From contig JAAWGR010000026.1 of assembly GCA_022795445.1 (NCBI GenBank), positions 1-36,190 of the forward strand: a stretch of 36,190 nucleotides of DNA. Direction: 5' to 3'. The notes beneath the pieces were generated by a model, which was not told the DNA's origin, did not search any database, and saw nothing but the letters and a program-made list of their open reading frames with translations. The DNA is from Oscillibacter sp. GTDB lineage: Bacteria > Bacillota > Clostridia > Oscillospirales > Oscillospiraceae. This document shows, in pieces, positions 1-9,280 of this stretch (positions are counted from its first letter, which is position 1; every line of letters begins with the position of its first letter). Position numbers and translations under genes: made by a program.

Positions 1-58
1 CCGTGAACGGCCCGTTTTCTCTTTTTCTTCGCGAAGAAAAAGAGAAAATGGGGGGTTC
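1..58. repeat. Dispersed palindromic repeat, copy 1
   Basis: A 34-bp perfect palindrome (15-48) is framed by CCGTGAACGGCCCG on the left and TGGGGGGTTC on the right. The same frame recurs in opposite orientation at 8756-8808 around a palindrome of different sequence and length. Further small hairpins follow at once: GGGGGGTT/AACCCCCC and AGCCAT/ATGGCT. The repeat may continue beyond the window edge. No coding potential is seen. Confidence 0.75.
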
Positions 59-86
59 AACCCCCCAGCCATGGGAATGGCTGAAG

Positions 87-118
87 AAAACCCCCTCCGG
101 AGAGTTGGAGGGGGTTTT
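87..118 (-). terminator. Intrinsic terminator of the nucleoside phosphorylase gene
   Basis: Twelve-bp perfect arms AAAACCCCCTCC (87-98) and GGAGGGGGTTTT (107-118) enclose an 8-nt loop directly behind the stop codon at 120-122. Read on the minus strand the stem ends in TTTTCTTC. Confidence 0.85.
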
Positions 119-119
119 G

Positions 120-893
120 TTAAATATTTTCTTCACGGTCTGCGCGGATTAGGCGCTGTAATGCATCCACTGCGAGCCGTACCGCAGATGATGTATCCTC
201 CGTCATGGGTTGCCCCATTCCAAGAGCCTCCCGCTCTTGGTTCCATACCACATGGAAACACGACCCGCAACGACATCCCAATGCCGCCGCTACCACAAAT
301 AACGCCGCCGATTCCATCTCGCTGGCCATCACACCTAAACCCTTCCAGCTCTCCCACTTCTGCTTCAGTTCGTAAGAAACCGGAGACGCATCAGGACTGT
401 GCTGCCCATAAAAACTATCCTTACAATGAACGACACCTGTGTGGAACCGCAGCCCCATCTCATCCGCAGCCTGCGCAAGACAAGACGTAACCCGGAAATC
501 CGGTACCGCCGGAAACTCAATCGGCGCATACTCTAAACTCGTATGCTCATACCGGATCGCTCCCGTCGCAATCACAAGATCTCCCGCTAAAACGTCCAAA
601 TTGATGCCGCCGCAGGTGCCTGTTCGAATGAATGTATCTGCTCCGCATTTATGCAGCTCTTCCATGGCTATGGCAGCAGACGGCCCGCCAATACCAGTGG
701 AACAAGCTGTAACCTTTTCTCCAAGAAGCGTCCCAGTCCAAACGTTGTATTCCCGGTTGTACGCAACCTGCTTTGCATCGTCAAACAGCGCGGCTATGGC
801 AGGTACGCGGCCCGGATCACCAGGCAGGATGCAGTACCGTCCAATGTCATCAGGGGTACAGGCAATGTGATATTGTTTTTCTGTTTTCTGCAT
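120..893 (-). CDS. udp: Uridine phosphorylase-type nucleoside phosphorylase
   Basis: This 257-residue cytosolic enzyme belongs to the PNP/UDP phosphorylase superfamily, which splits nucleosides with phosphate into base and ribose-1-phosphate for salvage. Visible family marks are the N-terminal GDPGR phosphate-binding turn (about residues 25-29), the [11 protein letters not shown] glycine-rich strand, RTGTCGG, and the [10 protein letters not shown] segment whose glutamates hold the ribose. The N-terminal layout fits uridine phosphorylases better than DeoD-type purine enzymes, but substrate cannot be fixed by eye. The ATG follows GAGGTG at good spacing. The gene is alone between its own promoter (946-974) and its own terminator (87-118), so it is not part of the mutS2 transcript unless there is read-through. 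Confidence 0.85.
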   Translation of the reverse strand: MQKTEKQYHIACTPDDIGRYCILPGDPGRVPAIAALFDDAKQVAYNREYNVWTGTLLGEKVTACSTGIGGPSAAIAMEELHKCGADTFIRTGTCGGINLDVLAGDLVIATGAIRYEHTSLEYAPIEFPAVPDFRVTSCLAQAADEMGLRFHTGVVHCKDSFYGQHSPDASPVSYELKQKWESWKGLGVMASEMESAALFVVAAALGCRCGSCFHVVWNQEREALGMGQPMTEDTSSAVRLAVDALQRLIRADREENI

Positions 894-945
894 AGGGACA
901 CCTCACATTCTCAAACTTAGAAAAATCTATGAACCAACCTTCCTC

Positions 946-974
946 AGTATATCGGATTTTGCGGCTTTTTTCAA
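946..974 (-). promoter_or_regulatory. Sigma-A promoter of the nucleoside phosphorylase gene
   Basis: On the minus strand TTGAAA and TATACT are separated by 17 bp, about 50 bp upstream of the ATG at 893. It lies in the short gap after the mutS2 stop codon. Confidence 0.7.
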
Positions 975-985
975 GGGCTTCCCGC

Positions 986-3370
986 TTATTTTAGCGTAAC
1001 AACCGTTACGCCTGCTTCCCCCTCGCCATAAACGCCCAGACGGTAACTCTTCACTGCCCGGCTGCGCCGCAGGATATCATGAACAGCCTTGCGCAGTGCG
1101 CCTGTGCCCTTTCCATGGATAATTGTGACCGTTTCCAACTTGCCCATCACAGCCGCAGAAAGAAATCCTTCCACAACGCCCTCCGCTTCCAACGTCTCCA
1201 AACCGCGGATATCCAATTCCCGGGAAGCTGTGGCATGAAGTGTCCGGTTCCCGCTGGAAGGCGCTGGCGCCGGCTTCCGTGCCGCCCGCTCCGCGCCTTC
1301 AATCAGGCGCACTTCATCTGCTTTTGCTTTCATTTTTAATGCGCCTGCTTTCAGCTGCAGCGTTCCGTCCTTGCCAACCGAAACCACTTCTACCGCATTG
1401 CGCACACCGGGAATTTCCACCAGGTCGCCCGCCTGAATAGGACGGCTGGGTTTCGGAATGGGAACTGGGACGTCCCTCTGTGAACGCAGCTGTTCCTCCG
1501 CCTGGTTCAGCCCCTGGCGGATGGCTGCCTGAGCGTCGTTGATATTCTGTGCCGTGTCCGCCCGGGCCTGGAGGCGGCGGAGTTCCGCCAATTCGTTGAA
1601 CGTCTGGTCCACCGCCGCTTTCGCGTCCCGCAGGATGCGCTTGGCCTCCGCCTCGCCGCGGCTGCGGGCGTTTTCCTTTGCCCGTTCCATCTGTTCCCGG
1701 AATTCCCGCGCCTTACGGGCATCCTCTTCCCGTTGGCGATAAAGCCGTTCGGTTTCCTGTTCCCGTTTTTCCAGCGCCTGACGCTTGATTTCCAGCTGTG
1801 TCAAAACGTCCTCAAAACGCACACTATCGCCGCTCATCTGCATTTGGGCCGCGTTAATGACTTCCTCCGGAAGCCCCAAACGGCGGGAGATCGCAAAGGC
1901 GTTGGATTTTCCGGGAATGCCGATCAAAAGCCGGTAGGTTGGGCTGAGCGTCTCCACATCAAACTCACAGGAGGCGTTTTCTACCCCTGCCGTCGTCATA
2001 GCAAAGCTCTTCAGCTCGGCGTAATGGGTAGTCGCAGCGATTTTCGCACCGGCCTGCCGGACGTGTTCAATAACTGCAATCGCCAGCGCCGCGCCCTCAA
2101 TAGGATCCGTGCCGGCGCCCAGCTCGTCAAATAAAATCAAGCTCCGGCGGTCAGCTTCCTTCAAAATGCCCACAATGTTTGTCATGTGCGCAGAGAACGT
2201 CGACAGGCTCTGCTCAATGCTCTGCTCGTCGCCGATGTCTGCCAGAACCCGCTCATAAACCGCAACCGCGCTCTGGTCCGCCGCCGGGATATGCAGGCCG
2301 CATTGGGTCATCAGCGTCAGCAGGCCTAACGTTTTCAGAGAGACGGTTTTACCGCCCGTATTGGGCCCGGTGATCACCAGCGTGTCAAACGTGCTGCCCA
2401 GCTCCAAATCGATTGGTACTGCCGTTTTTATATCCAGCAGCGGGTGCCGTGCTTTCCGCAAACGGGTGGAGCCGTCCCGGCGGACCGCCGGACGCACAGC
2501 GTCCATTTTGTAGCTCAGCTCGCCCCGGGCAAAAATCAAATCCAGGTGGACAAGCGCGTCGTAGTCCCATTGGATGTCTTCCCGGTGGGCCGCCGCGTCA
2601 GCAGACAGTTCCGCCAGAATACGCTCGATTTCTTTCTGTTCCTTGGCTTCCAGTTCAATGTATTCATTGTTGGCCTGGACAACGCCCATTGGCTCCACAA
2701 ACAGCGTCGCGCCAGAGGAAGAAATGTCATGGACGAGGCCGGGCAGATTGCCCTTCTGCTCGGCCTTCACGGGCACTACGAACCGTCCGTCCCGCTGGGT
2801 GATAATCGTTTCCTGCAAAACTTTTGCATAAGTGGGTGAGGAAATGATTTTTTGCAGGATCTGACGGCTTTTCGCTTGAGCGGCCCGCATATGGCGGCGG
2901 ATGTCCGCCAGCTCCGGCGACGCCGCGTCGGCAATCGTGTCCTCATCCGGGATGCAGCGTTTGATTTTTTCCTCAAGAAAACGGTTGCCATGGAGCGAGA
3001 GGAAAAGGTGGTCAATGGCGGTCTTTTCCGCCGCCTCGTCATTAAAATACTCCTTGGCCCGGCGGGCGGCCGTCAGCAATCCCGCAACGGTCAGCAGTTC
3101 CCGGGTATTCAATGCGCCGCCCCGGTCGGCGCGGTCAAGGGCCTCTGCCACCGGCTTCACGCCGGAGAAGGATGGGCTTCCATGCAGCCCGATCATCAGC
3201 CGTGCCGCGTCGGTCTGGTCCAGGAGGCGCAGGACCTCCTCCGGTTCCGTCTCGGGACGGATTTGCAGAGCCCGTGTTTTTGCCTCCGCGCTGATGGCCT
3301 GTTCCGACAGTAATTGCAGAACACGCGGAAGTTCCAGGGTACGCAGGGATTTATCAAATAATTCGCTCAT
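986..3370 (-). CDS. mutS2: Endonuclease MutS2
   Basis: The 794-residue protein has the full MutS2 plan and usual length: an N-terminal core/lever region, a MutS-type ATPase with Walker A GPNTGGKT at residues 335-342, the FDELGAGTDP Walker B/signature region, a long charged coiled coil (about 510-640), and a C-terminal Smr domain with DIRG and IIHGKGTGALR motifs. MutS2 proteins bind branched DNA and, in Bacillus, act on collided ribosomes through Smr; which role applies here cannot be told. The ATG has AGGAGG at 6-nt spacing. It is the last gene of the minus-strand run era, yqzL, recO, unknown gene, mutS2, with 36 bp to the gene before it. Confidence 0.95.
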   Translation of the reverse strand: MSELFDKSLRTLELPRVLQLLSEQAISAEAKTRALQIRPETEPEEVLRLLDQTDAARLMIGLHGSPSFSGVKPVAEALDRADRGGALNTRELLTVAGLLTAARRAKEYFNDEAAEKTAIDHLFLSLHGNRFLEEKIKRCIPDEDTIADAASPELADIRRHMRAAQAKSRQILQKIISSPTYAKVLQETIITQRDGRFVVPVKAEQKGNLPGLVHDISSSGATLFVEPMGVVQANNEYIELEAKEQKEIERILAELSADAAAHREDIQWDYDALVHLDLIFARGELSYKMDAVRPAVRRDGSTRLRKARHPLLDIKTAVPIDLELGSTFDTLVITGPNTGGKTVSLKTLGLLTLMTQCGLHIPAADQSAVAVYERVLADIGDEQSIEQSLSTFSAHMTNIVGILKEADRRSLILFDELGAGTDPIEGAALAIAVIEHVRQAGAKIAATTHYAELKSFAMTTAGVENASCEFDVETLSPTYRLLIGIPGKSNAFAISRRLGLPEEVINAAQMQMSGDSVRFEDVLTQLEIKRQALEKREQETERLYRQREEDARKAREFREQMERAKENARSRGEAEAKRILRDAKAAVDQTFNELAELRRLQARADTAQNINDAQAAIRQGLNQAEEQLRSQRDVPVPIPKPSRPIQAGDLVEIPGVRNAVEVVSVGKDGTLQLKAGALKMKAKADEVRLIEGAERAARKPAPAPSSGNRTLHATASRELDIRGLETLEAEGVVEGFLSAAVMGKLETVTIIHGKGTGALRKAVHDILRRSRAVKSYRLGVYGEGEAGVTVVTLK

Positions 3371-3406
3371 ATAACTCCTCCTATGAGGTGCAGTGGTGAA
3401 AGGATC

Positions 3407-3862
3407 TTAAATATAATTGTTTTCCTCCTCCAGCAGCCAAGGAAGGCGGTAATCCACTTCCATCTGGATGCAGGGCCGGGGAAAATCGTCCGGCATAAGC
3501 ATGCATTCCCGATAAAAGGCGACCGAAAACGTTGGCGTGATTTCTACCCAGGCTTCTGGCGGAAGCCCCTTCTGCCAAGGCCCGCCTTCCAGAATTTCGC
3601 CTTTCAAGTGGTACCAGCCGCCGCCGGAAATATCTTTCGGCGTGCCGATGTAATACATCGTCTCTGCGGGTTTTTCCACATCCAAACCTAATTTTGTGAA
3701 AAACTCCGTTACGGCAGGCGGCAGGGTCTTGACAGCCAGCACAAAATTCCGGCACCCGGAACAGTCGCACGTTACCCAAGGCAAGGGATGGGCTTCGCAG
3801 TAGGCACGGTTTGCCTCCACATCTACCGCAAGGTGATAAGGGCCAATCGTCCGTTCTTTCAT
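3407..3862 (-). CDS. Conserved-looking protein of unknown function with a CDCSGC motif
   Basis: This 151-residue soluble protein is not one I recognise. Near residues 35-45 it has VTCDCSGCRNF, a CxCxxC group that could hold a metal. The rest is mixed alpha/beta with many aromatic residues and an acidic C-terminus (WLLEEENNYI). No signal peptide or membrane segment is seen. A start 27 bp further upstream is possible, but the ATG at 3862 has AAGGG at suitable spacing (aagaagggattgctATG) and is preferred. It sits between recO and mutS2 in one direction with short gaps, suggesting co-transcription with repair genes; this is context, not function. Confidence 0.8.
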   Translation of the reverse strand: MKERTIGPYHLAVDVEANRAYCEAHPLPWVTCDCSGCRNFVLAVKTLPPAVTEFFTKLGLDVEKPAETMYYIGTPKDISGGGWYHLKGEILEGGPWQKGLPPEAWVEITPTFSVAFYRECMLMPDDFPRPCIQMEVDYRLPWLLEEENNYI

Positions 3863-3889
3863 AGCAATCCCTTCTTTGCATCTAAGCAT

Positions 3890-4639
3890 CTATTGCCCAG
3901 CCAATCCCTTGTAAAAATCCAACGTCTTGAAATTCCGCTCCAGCTGGGCAAAAACAAACGCCTCCGCCGCGCTGCCCAAACGCTCCAGGGCTTCTGGCCC
4001 CAGACGGAACGCATACAGCCGCTTTGGGTCTCCATATACAATATGCCGCAGGGCAGCCAGGGAGTCCCGGCATAAGGGCCGCCCGTTTCCTGGAGGTGCG
4101 CATTTTTTGCAGTGAATAACGCCCTGCACCGTATCCAAAACCGGCGCTTCCGGTTCTGGTTCTCCGCAACAGGCGCAGGCGTCCGCCAGCGGTTCGTAGC
4201 CGGCAAGGCACAGCAAACGCAGCTCGAAAGCTGGCTTTACCAGCGCGAACGGCTTGCGCAGCTTTGACAGGGCGTACAGACCGTTCAAAAGGTGCCGCAG
4301 AAGCTCCGGAACCGGGACCTCCTCCGGCGCGACGGTTTCCGTCAGCTCAGCCAGATAAAACCCCAGCGCCAGCGATTCCAGGTCGCTCCGCAGGCCGTCG
4401 AACAAATCCAGCGTCGAACCTTCCCGGGCATAGCGCCATGCCCCGCGCTGGTAGAGGGTCCACTCCGAGTACGCCAGGGACTGGGCACAGGCGGCAAATT
4501 TACAGGTTTTACGCCGCGCTCCCCGGGCAACGACGGAAATTTTCCCCCATTCTTCCGTTAAAAGCGTTAAAATTTTATCCGTTTCTTTCGTCTGCGTCTC
4601 CCGCAGAACAACGCCGCGGGTGACCGTCACATCCGCCAC
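3890..4639 (-). CDS. recO: DNA repair protein RecO
   Basis: RecO (249 residues, usual length) loads RecA onto SSB-coated DNA in the RecFOR pathway and anneals single strands. The N-terminal OB fold contains the typical TRGVVLRETQTKETDKILTL-type start, and the C-terminal helical part carries a four-cysteine zinc site (CACC at 155-158 and CKKC at 177-180). The start is GTG, chosen because AGGAGGG lies 6 nt upstream and because the family begins here. It follows the tiny yqzL gene by 39 bp; the gap holds a GGGGGC/GCCCCC hairpin that could tune recO expression. Confidence 0.93.
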   Translation of the reverse strand: MADVTVTRGVVLRETQTKETDKILTLLTEEWGKISVVARGARRKTCKFAACAQSLAYSEWTLYQRGAWRYAREGSTLDLFDGLRSDLESLALGFYLAELTETVAPEEVPVPELLRHLLNGLYALSKLRKPFALVKPAFELRLLCLAGYEPLADACACCGEPEPEAPVLDTVQGVIHCKKCAPPGNGRPLCRDSLAALRHIVYGDPKRLYAFRLGPEALERLGSAAEAFVFAQLERNFKTLDFYKGLAGQ

Positions 4640-4678
4640 GGCGTTCCCTCCTATGTAGGGGGCTGTGCCCCCACGCGG

Positions 4679-4777
4679 TTATTGACTGCCGGCTTCCCGC
4701 TCTGCCGCACAGTAGAGCATATATGCGGCAGGGTCGCCGGTCTGGCAGAACAGCTGCCAAATCAGGTCAGAATCCAT
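4679..4777 (-). CDS. yqzL: YqzL-type small protein (32 aa)
   Basis: A 32-codon gene easily missed by length filters. It begins MDSDLIWQLFCQTGDPAAYM and ends with a short charged tail. The pattern W-x-L-F-x-x-T-G-x-P-x-A-Y-x-L-Y is the hallmark of the YqzL family, which in Firmicutes sits between era and recO exactly as here. A strong AAGGAGG precedes the ATG by 8 nt. No function is established for the family that I know of; conserved position suggests a link to the era/recO transcript. Confidence 0.85.
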   Translation of the reverse strand: MDSDLIWQLFCQTGDPAAYMLYCAAEREAGSQ

Positions 4778-4880
4778 GAGGCAGACCTCCTTTTTGCCCG
4801 CGAATCTTGGACATCTTATGGATTAGTCTGCGAAATCTGTCGGATTTTATGGCTGGAAATCTGTGGCCAGGGGTGCAGGT

Positions 4881-5777
4881 TCAGTCCTCGCGATAGCCGA
4901 AGCTGCGCACATAATTCACGTTGTCCCGCCAGTTTTCCTTGACCTTTACCCAGGTTTGCAGGTAGACCTGAGCGCCCATAAAGTTTTCCATATCTTTCCG
5001 TGCCAGGGAGCTGATTTTTTTCAGCATAGTCCCCTGTTTCCCGATAATAATCCCCTTATGGCTGGCTTTTTCGCAATAGATGGTGGCGTCGACATCTATT
5101 ATGCCGGAGTCGCGTTCGGAGAACTTCGTGATTTCCACGGCGGTACCGTGGGGGATTTCTTTCTCGAGGCACAGCAGCAGTTTTTCACGCAGCAGCTCGC
5201 CCATAACCTGGCGTTCCGGCTGGTCGCTGACTTGGCCGTCCGGGAACAGCTGGGGGCCTTCTTCTGCGTATTTGGAGGCTTCCGCCATCAGGTCGTCCAG
5301 GCCGCTGCCGGTGTGCGCGGAGATGGGAATGATGGCGTCAAAACCGTCCCAAACTTCGCTGTAGGCAGCGATCACGGGCAGGAGGGCAGCGGGTTCAACC
5401 GTATCAATTTTGTTGATGCAGAGGATGCAGGGGATTTTTTCCTCCCGAATACGTTCGATCAAGGCCTTTTCGGGTCCGCCGGCATGGGGGATGGGTTCTA
5501 CCAGAAGGAGGGCGCAGTCCACATCGCTCAGGCTGGCGGTGACGACTTTGACCATATAGTCCCCCAGGGCGGACTTTGGCCGGTGAAGGCCTGGGGTATC
5601 CAGGAGGATATATTGGGTATCCTCCCGGTTGACGACGCCATAGATACGGTTTCGGGTCGTCTGGGCCTTATTGGAAACAATGGCGACCTTTGCGCCCACC
5701 AAGGCGTTGGTAAGGCTGGACTTTCCCACATTGGGCCGTCCGCAGACGGTGAGCATGGCGGTTTTTTGAATGTTCAT
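4881..5777 (-). CDS. era: GTPase Era
   Basis: Era (298 residues) is a GTPase that binds the 3' end of 16S rRNA during 30S maturation. The G1 motif GRPNVGKS is at 13-20, switch region KAQTTRNR, G3 DTPG near 60, G4 NKID near 122, and a C-terminal KH domain with GIIIGKQG. All motifs are intact. GAGG lies 8 nt upstream of the ATG. It follows uvrA after 66 bp and precedes yqzL-recO by about 100 bp, the standard era-recO neighbourhood without dgkA and cdd. Confidence 0.96.
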   Translation of the reverse strand: MNIQKTAMLTVCGRPNVGKSSLTNALVGAKVAIVSNKAQTTRNRIYGVVNREDTQYILLDTPGLHRPKSALGDYMVKVVTASLSDVDCALLLVEPIPHAGGPEKALIERIREEKIPCILCINKIDTVEPAALLPVIAAYSEVWDGFDAIIPISAHTGSGLDDLMAEASKYAEEGPQLFPDGQVSDQPERQVMGELLREKLLLCLEKEIPHGTAVEITKFSERDSGIIDVDATIYCEKASHKGIIIGKQGTMLKKISSLARKDMENFMGAQVYLQTWVKVKENWRDNVNYVRSFGYRED

Positions 5778-5843
5778 CAGGTGATCCTCAACTTTCTTTG
5801 AGCGTTTATGGTTCCAGAGCGCATGGGGTCAGGGCGGAAATAT

Positions 5844-8672
5844 TTACCGTGCCAGCGACTTCTTCAGATATTGCCCGGTATACGACTTTTTGCAGGCGGC
5901 CACCGTCTCCGGCGTACCGGTGCAGACAATCTGGCCGCCGCCGTCGCCCCCCTCGGGGCCCAGGTCGATGATCCAGTCGGCACACTTGATCACATCCAGG
6001 TTGTGCTCGATGACCACCACCGTGTTTCCGTTGTCCACCAGCCGCTGCAGCACCTCCAAAAGCTTGCGCACATCGTCGGTGTGGAGCCCCGTCGTGGGCT
6101 CGTCCAGAATATAAATCGTCTTGCCCGTTGCCTGCTTCGACAGTTCCGTCGCCAGCTTGACACGCTGCGCTTCACCCCCCGACAGTTCCGTCGACGGCTG
6201 TCCCAGCTTTACATATCCTAATCCAACATCGCACAGCGTCTGCAGCCTGTTCCGCAGCTTCGGGAGCGGCGCGAAAAACTCCACCGCCTCATCCGCGGTC
6301 ATGTCCAGCACATCCGCGACATTTTTCCCCTTATAATGCACCTCCAGCGTCTCCCGGTTGTAACGCTTGCCCTTGCACACCTCGCACGGTACAAAAATGT
6401 CTGGCAGGAAGTGCATCTCGATTTTCAGCACGCCATCGCCGGAACACGCCTCGCAGCGCCCGCCCCGGACGTTAAATGAAAACCGTCCCGGACCGTAACC
6501 GCGGCTCTTTGCCTCCTGCGTGGAGGCGTAAAGGTCCCGGATATCGTTGAACAGCCCCGTGTACGTCGCCGGGTTGGAGCGCGGCGTCCGCCCGATGGGG
6601 CTTTGGTCAATGTTGACCACTTTATCCAAAAACTCCAAACCGTCAATCCGGGCGCATTTGCCAGGATGGGTCTTCATGCGCATCAAATCCGCGCCCAGAC
6701 GCTTGAACAGCACCTCGTTCACCAGCGAGGATTTCCCGCTCCCCGATACGCCCGTTACAACGGTGAACGTCCCCAGCGGGAAGTTGACGTTGATTTTTTG
6801 CAGGTTGTTCTCTTCGGCCCCAATGACCCGCAAAAGCTTGTCGTTCCCCGGCCTGCGGGTTTCCGGAACCGGAATCTTTTTTTTGCCGGAAAGATACTGT
6901 CCCGTCAGGGAATCCGGGTTGTCCATAACTTCCTGTGGCGTACCGGCAGCAACGACCTGTCCGCCGTGAACGCCCGCCCCTGGGCCGATATCGATCAAGT
7001 AATCCGCCGCCCGCATGGTATCCTCGTCGTGCTCCACAACGAGGAGGGTGTTGCCCAGGTTCTGCAAATCCCGCAGCGTCGCTAAGAGCTTATCATTGTC
7101 CCGCTGGTGCAGGCCAATGGAAGGCTCATCCAAGATATACAGCACGCCCATAAGGCTGGAGCCGATCTGCGTTGCCAGACGGATTCGTTGGCTCTCACCG
7201 CCGGAGAGGGTACCTGCGCTGCGGCTGAGGGTCAGGTAGCCCAGGCCCACGGCCCGCAGGAAGCCCAGGCGGGATTTGATTTCTTTCAAAATGCGTCCGG
7301 CGATCAAAAGCTGCTGTTCGGATAGTTGCAGGTTCTCCACCCACGCCAATTCGTCCACGACGGACAGCTGCGTACAGGCATGGATATCCAGCTCGCCGAC
7401 GGTTACGGCGAGGGATTCTTTTTTCAGCCGCCGGCCCTTACAGGTAGGGCAGGGGCATTCAGCCATTATTTCTTCCAATTCCCGTTTGCTGGAATCGCTT
7501 TGGGTTTCCCGATACCGCCGCTCGATGTTGTTGCAAATGCCCTCGAAGGGCTGGCGCAGCACGCCTTTCCCCCGCGGCTGGTCGTAATGCAGCTCCAATT
7601 TTTCACCTTTTGTACCGTACAGGATAACATCTTTTGCCTGCATCGTCAATTGTTCCCAGGGTGTATCCAGGGAAAACTGGTATTTTTTCGACAGCGCGTC
7701 GAAGTACATGCGGGAGATGCCGTCGGAGCGGATGTTGCCCCAACCGGACGCCTGGATTGCCCCTTCCAGGATGGACTTGGAGGGGTCTGGCACGACGAGG
7801 GAAACATCCGCTTTCAGCTGGCTGCCCAGGCCGGAGCAGGTAGGACAGGCGCCAAAGGGGTTGTTGAAGGAGAACATTCGGGGTGTCAGTTCTTCAATGG
7901 AAATTCCGCAGTCTTCACAGGCGTAATTTTGGGAGAAGGACAAGTCTTGTTCTTCCCGGAGGAGGTTGATGATGACCAGCCCGCCGGAGAGGTTGGAGGC
8001 GGTTTCCACGCTGTCGGTAAGCCGCTGCTGGATATCGGGGCGGATAATCAGGCGGTCGATGATGATTTCGATGTTATGTTTTTTGTTTTTCTCCAGCTTG
8101 ATTTCTTCATCAAGTTCGTAGAGGTTCCCATCGGCGCGGACCCGGACGTAACCGGAGCGTTTAGCGTCCTCAAAGATTTTCGCATGTTCGCCTTTTTTCC
8201 CGCGGATGACGGGGGCCATGACTTGGATGCGGGTACCTTCTGGAAGGGCAAGGATTTGGTCAATGATCTGGTCGATGGTTTGCTGCTGGATGACCTTCCC
8301 GCACTTTGGGCAATGCGGCGTACCGACCCGCGCCCACAGGAGGCGTAAGTAGTCGTAGATTTCGGTGACGGTGCCGACGGTAGAGCGTGGATTTTTGCTG
8401 GTCGTTTTCTGGTCGATGGAGATTGCGGGGGAGAGGCCCTCAATATAGTCAACATCCGGTTTTTCCATCTGTCCAAGGAACATTCTGGCATAGGAGCTCA
8501 AGCTTTCAACGTATCGGCGTTGGCCCTCGGCGTATATGGTATCGAAAGCCAGCGACGACTTGCCCGACCCGGAAAGTCCGGTCATAACAACCAATTGATT
8601 CCGCGGGATGGTTACGTCGACGTTTTTCAAGTTGTTCGTCCGTGCACCTTTTACTACGATCTTATCCAACAT
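5844..8672 (-). CDS. uvrA: Excinuclease ABC subunit A
   Basis: UvrA (942 residues from the chosen start) finds bulky lesions for nucleotide excision repair and loads UvrB. The first ATPase half shows Walker [10 protein letters not shown] at 32-40, the second GVSGSGKSS in the middle of the protein; signature motifs are [12 protein letters not shown] and [12 protein letters not shown]. Zinc-binding pairs CPKC, CPTC, CEAC and CEVC are visible. The start at 8672 ([17 protein letters not shown]) matches the family and has AAAGGAG. A 47-codon in-frame extension upstream runs through the 8756-8808 repeat and is rejected. uvrB lies 2.5 kb upstream on the same strand. Confidence 0.96.
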   Translation of the reverse strand: MLDKIVVKGARTNNLKNVDVTIPRNQLVVMTGLSGSGKSSLAFDTIYAEGQRRYVESLSSYARMFLGQMEKPDVDYIEGLSPAISIDQKTTSKNPRSTVGTVTEIYDYLRLLWARVGTPHCPKCGKVIQQQTIDQIIDQILALPEGTRIQVMAPVIRGKKGEHAKIFEDAKRSGYVRVRADGNLYELDEEIKLEKNKKHNIEIIIDRLIIRPDIQQRLTDSVETASNLSGGLVIINLLREEQDLSFSQNYACEDCGISIEELTPRMFSFNNPFGACPTCSGLGSQLKADVSLVVPDPSKSILEGAIQASGWGNIRSDGISRMYFDALSKKYQFSLDTPWEQLTMQAKDVILYGTKGEKLELHYDQPRGKGVLRQPFEGICNNIERRYRETQSDSSKRELEEIMAECPCPTCKGRRLKKESLAVTVGELDIHACTQLSVVDELAWVENLQLSEQQLLIAGRILKEIKSRLGFLRAVGLGYLTLSRSAGTLSGGESQRIRLATQIGSSLMGVLYILDEPSIGLHQRDNDKLLATLRDLQNLGNTLLVVEHDEDTMRAADYLIDIGPGAGVHGGQVVAAGTPQEVMDNPDSLTGQYLSGKKKIPVPETRRPGNDKLLRVIGAEENNLQKINVNFPLGTFTVVTGVSGSGKSSLVNEVLFKRLGADLMRMKTHPGKCARIDGLEFLDKVVNIDQSPIGRTPRSNPATYTGLFNDIRDLYASTQEAKSRGYGPGRFSFNVRGGRCEACSGDGVLKIEMHFLPDIFVPCEVCKGKRYNRETLEVHYKGKNVADVLDMTADEAVEFFAPLPKLRNRLQTLCDVGLGYVKLGQPSTELSGGEAQRVKLATELSKQATGKTIYILDEPTTGLHTDDVRKLLEVLQRLVDNGNTVVVIEHNLDVIKCADWIIDLGPEGGDGGGQIVCTGTPETVAACKKSYTGQYLKKSLAR

Positions 8673-8986
8673 TGGGGATACTCCTTTTGTATACATCGTA
8701 CTCGCGCCTTGCGGCGCGGCTGGGAGTCTGCTGCCATGCTGGCAGCTGGGCTTTTGAACCCCCCATTTTCTTTTCTCCCTGGGAGAAAAGAAAACGGGCC
8801 GTTCACGGTCCAAAAGAAAAGAGCGTTGGTGGGGTCTGGTGGAACCCTTTGGCGTCTGCTCCTTTACGTGGGAAGTTCACACTGATTTGACTCTGCGTCT
8901 CCTTCCGCTGTCGCTGCTGCGGGGGTGAGGTGGAGTTGATTCTTCTACCGCTTTCTTTCGGTAGATTGGTGCTGCGTATTTGCTTT
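8673..8986. other. Gene-free stretch rich in hairpins
   Basis: No gene is seen. From the uvrA side it holds GCGCC/GGCGC and GCTGCCA/TGGCAGC hairpins, the second copy of the dispersed palindromic repeat (8756-8808), and TCTACCG/CGGTAGA at about 8956-8978, just downstream of the XRE stop codon. The last could weakly stop XRE transcription but has no T-run. Confidence 0.6.
8756..8808. repeat. Dispersed palindromic repeat, copy 2 (inverted relative to copy 1)
   Basis: The reverse complement reads CCGTGAACGGCCCG, then a near-perfect palindrome with arms TTTTCTTTTCTCCC and GGGAGAAAAGAAAA, then TGGGGGGTTC. The outer 14 and 10 bases equal those of copy 1 at 1-58, while the central palindrome differs in sequence but keeps its pairing. 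Confidence 0.75.
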
Positions 8987-9205
8987 TTACCGATGGTCTG
9001 TGCGTCCTAGCAGGTAATCTACCGAAACATCAAAACAATCTGCTAACCTATATAAATCCTTTGCTGAAATATTAACCTTTCCATACTCGATTTTCTGGTA
9101 ATGATTTGGTGTAACTTCTAACACCTTTGCCATATCAGACTGTTTCAATTTTCGTTCATTTCTCAAATCTTTGATCCGTTGCCCCATGATTGTTAATAAG
9201 TCCAT
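8987..9205 (-). CDS. Small XRE-family HTH regulator
   Basis: A 72-residue single-domain helix-turn-helix protein of the XRE/Cro type: GQRIKDLRNERKLKQSDMAKVLEV (helices 1-3), then NHYQKIEYGK (recognition region) and LYRLADCFDVSVDYLLGR, the usual end of these repressors. There is no further domain. ATG 9205 is chosen because AAGGAG lies 6 nt upstream; an in-frame extension to 9250 would cross the divergent promoter. It is divergent from the small gene at 9281, and its ribosome binding site overlaps the -35 of that promoter, so it probably represses that gene (inference). Two relatives lie at 23910-24375. Confidence 0.85.
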   Translation of the reverse strand: MDLLTIMGQRIKDLRNERKLKQSDMAKVLEVTPNHYQKIEYGKVNISAKDLYRLADCFDVSVDYLLGRTDHR

Positions 9206-9215
9206 AAAATTCTCC

Positions 9216-9244
9216 TTGACAAACATCTTAAAAGAATGTATAAT
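9216..9244 (+). promoter_or_regulatory. Consensus sigma-A promoter of the small gene at 9281
   Basis: TTGACA (9216-9221) and TATAAT (9239-9244) are separated by exactly 17 bp: a perfect consensus, which usually implies repression. The spacer holds ACAT-N9-ATGT (9223-9239), and CATC-N7-GATG (9250-9264) lies just downstream; both are weak operator candidates for the divergent XRE regulator. Confidence 0.8.
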
Positions 9245-9280
9245 AAACACATCAAATAACGATGCTTGGTAGGTGGTTCC

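Noticed and set aside
7326-8348. A 340-codon plus-strand open frame opposite uvrA, and a similar 312-codon frame opposite era (4863-5801)
   Set aside because: Both are antisense shadows of conserved genes in GC-rich DNA without their own signals.
8673-8813. Upstream extension of uvrA
   Set aside because: It crosses a dispersed repeat and lacks similarity to UvrA N-termini; ATG 8672 has a good ribosome binding site.
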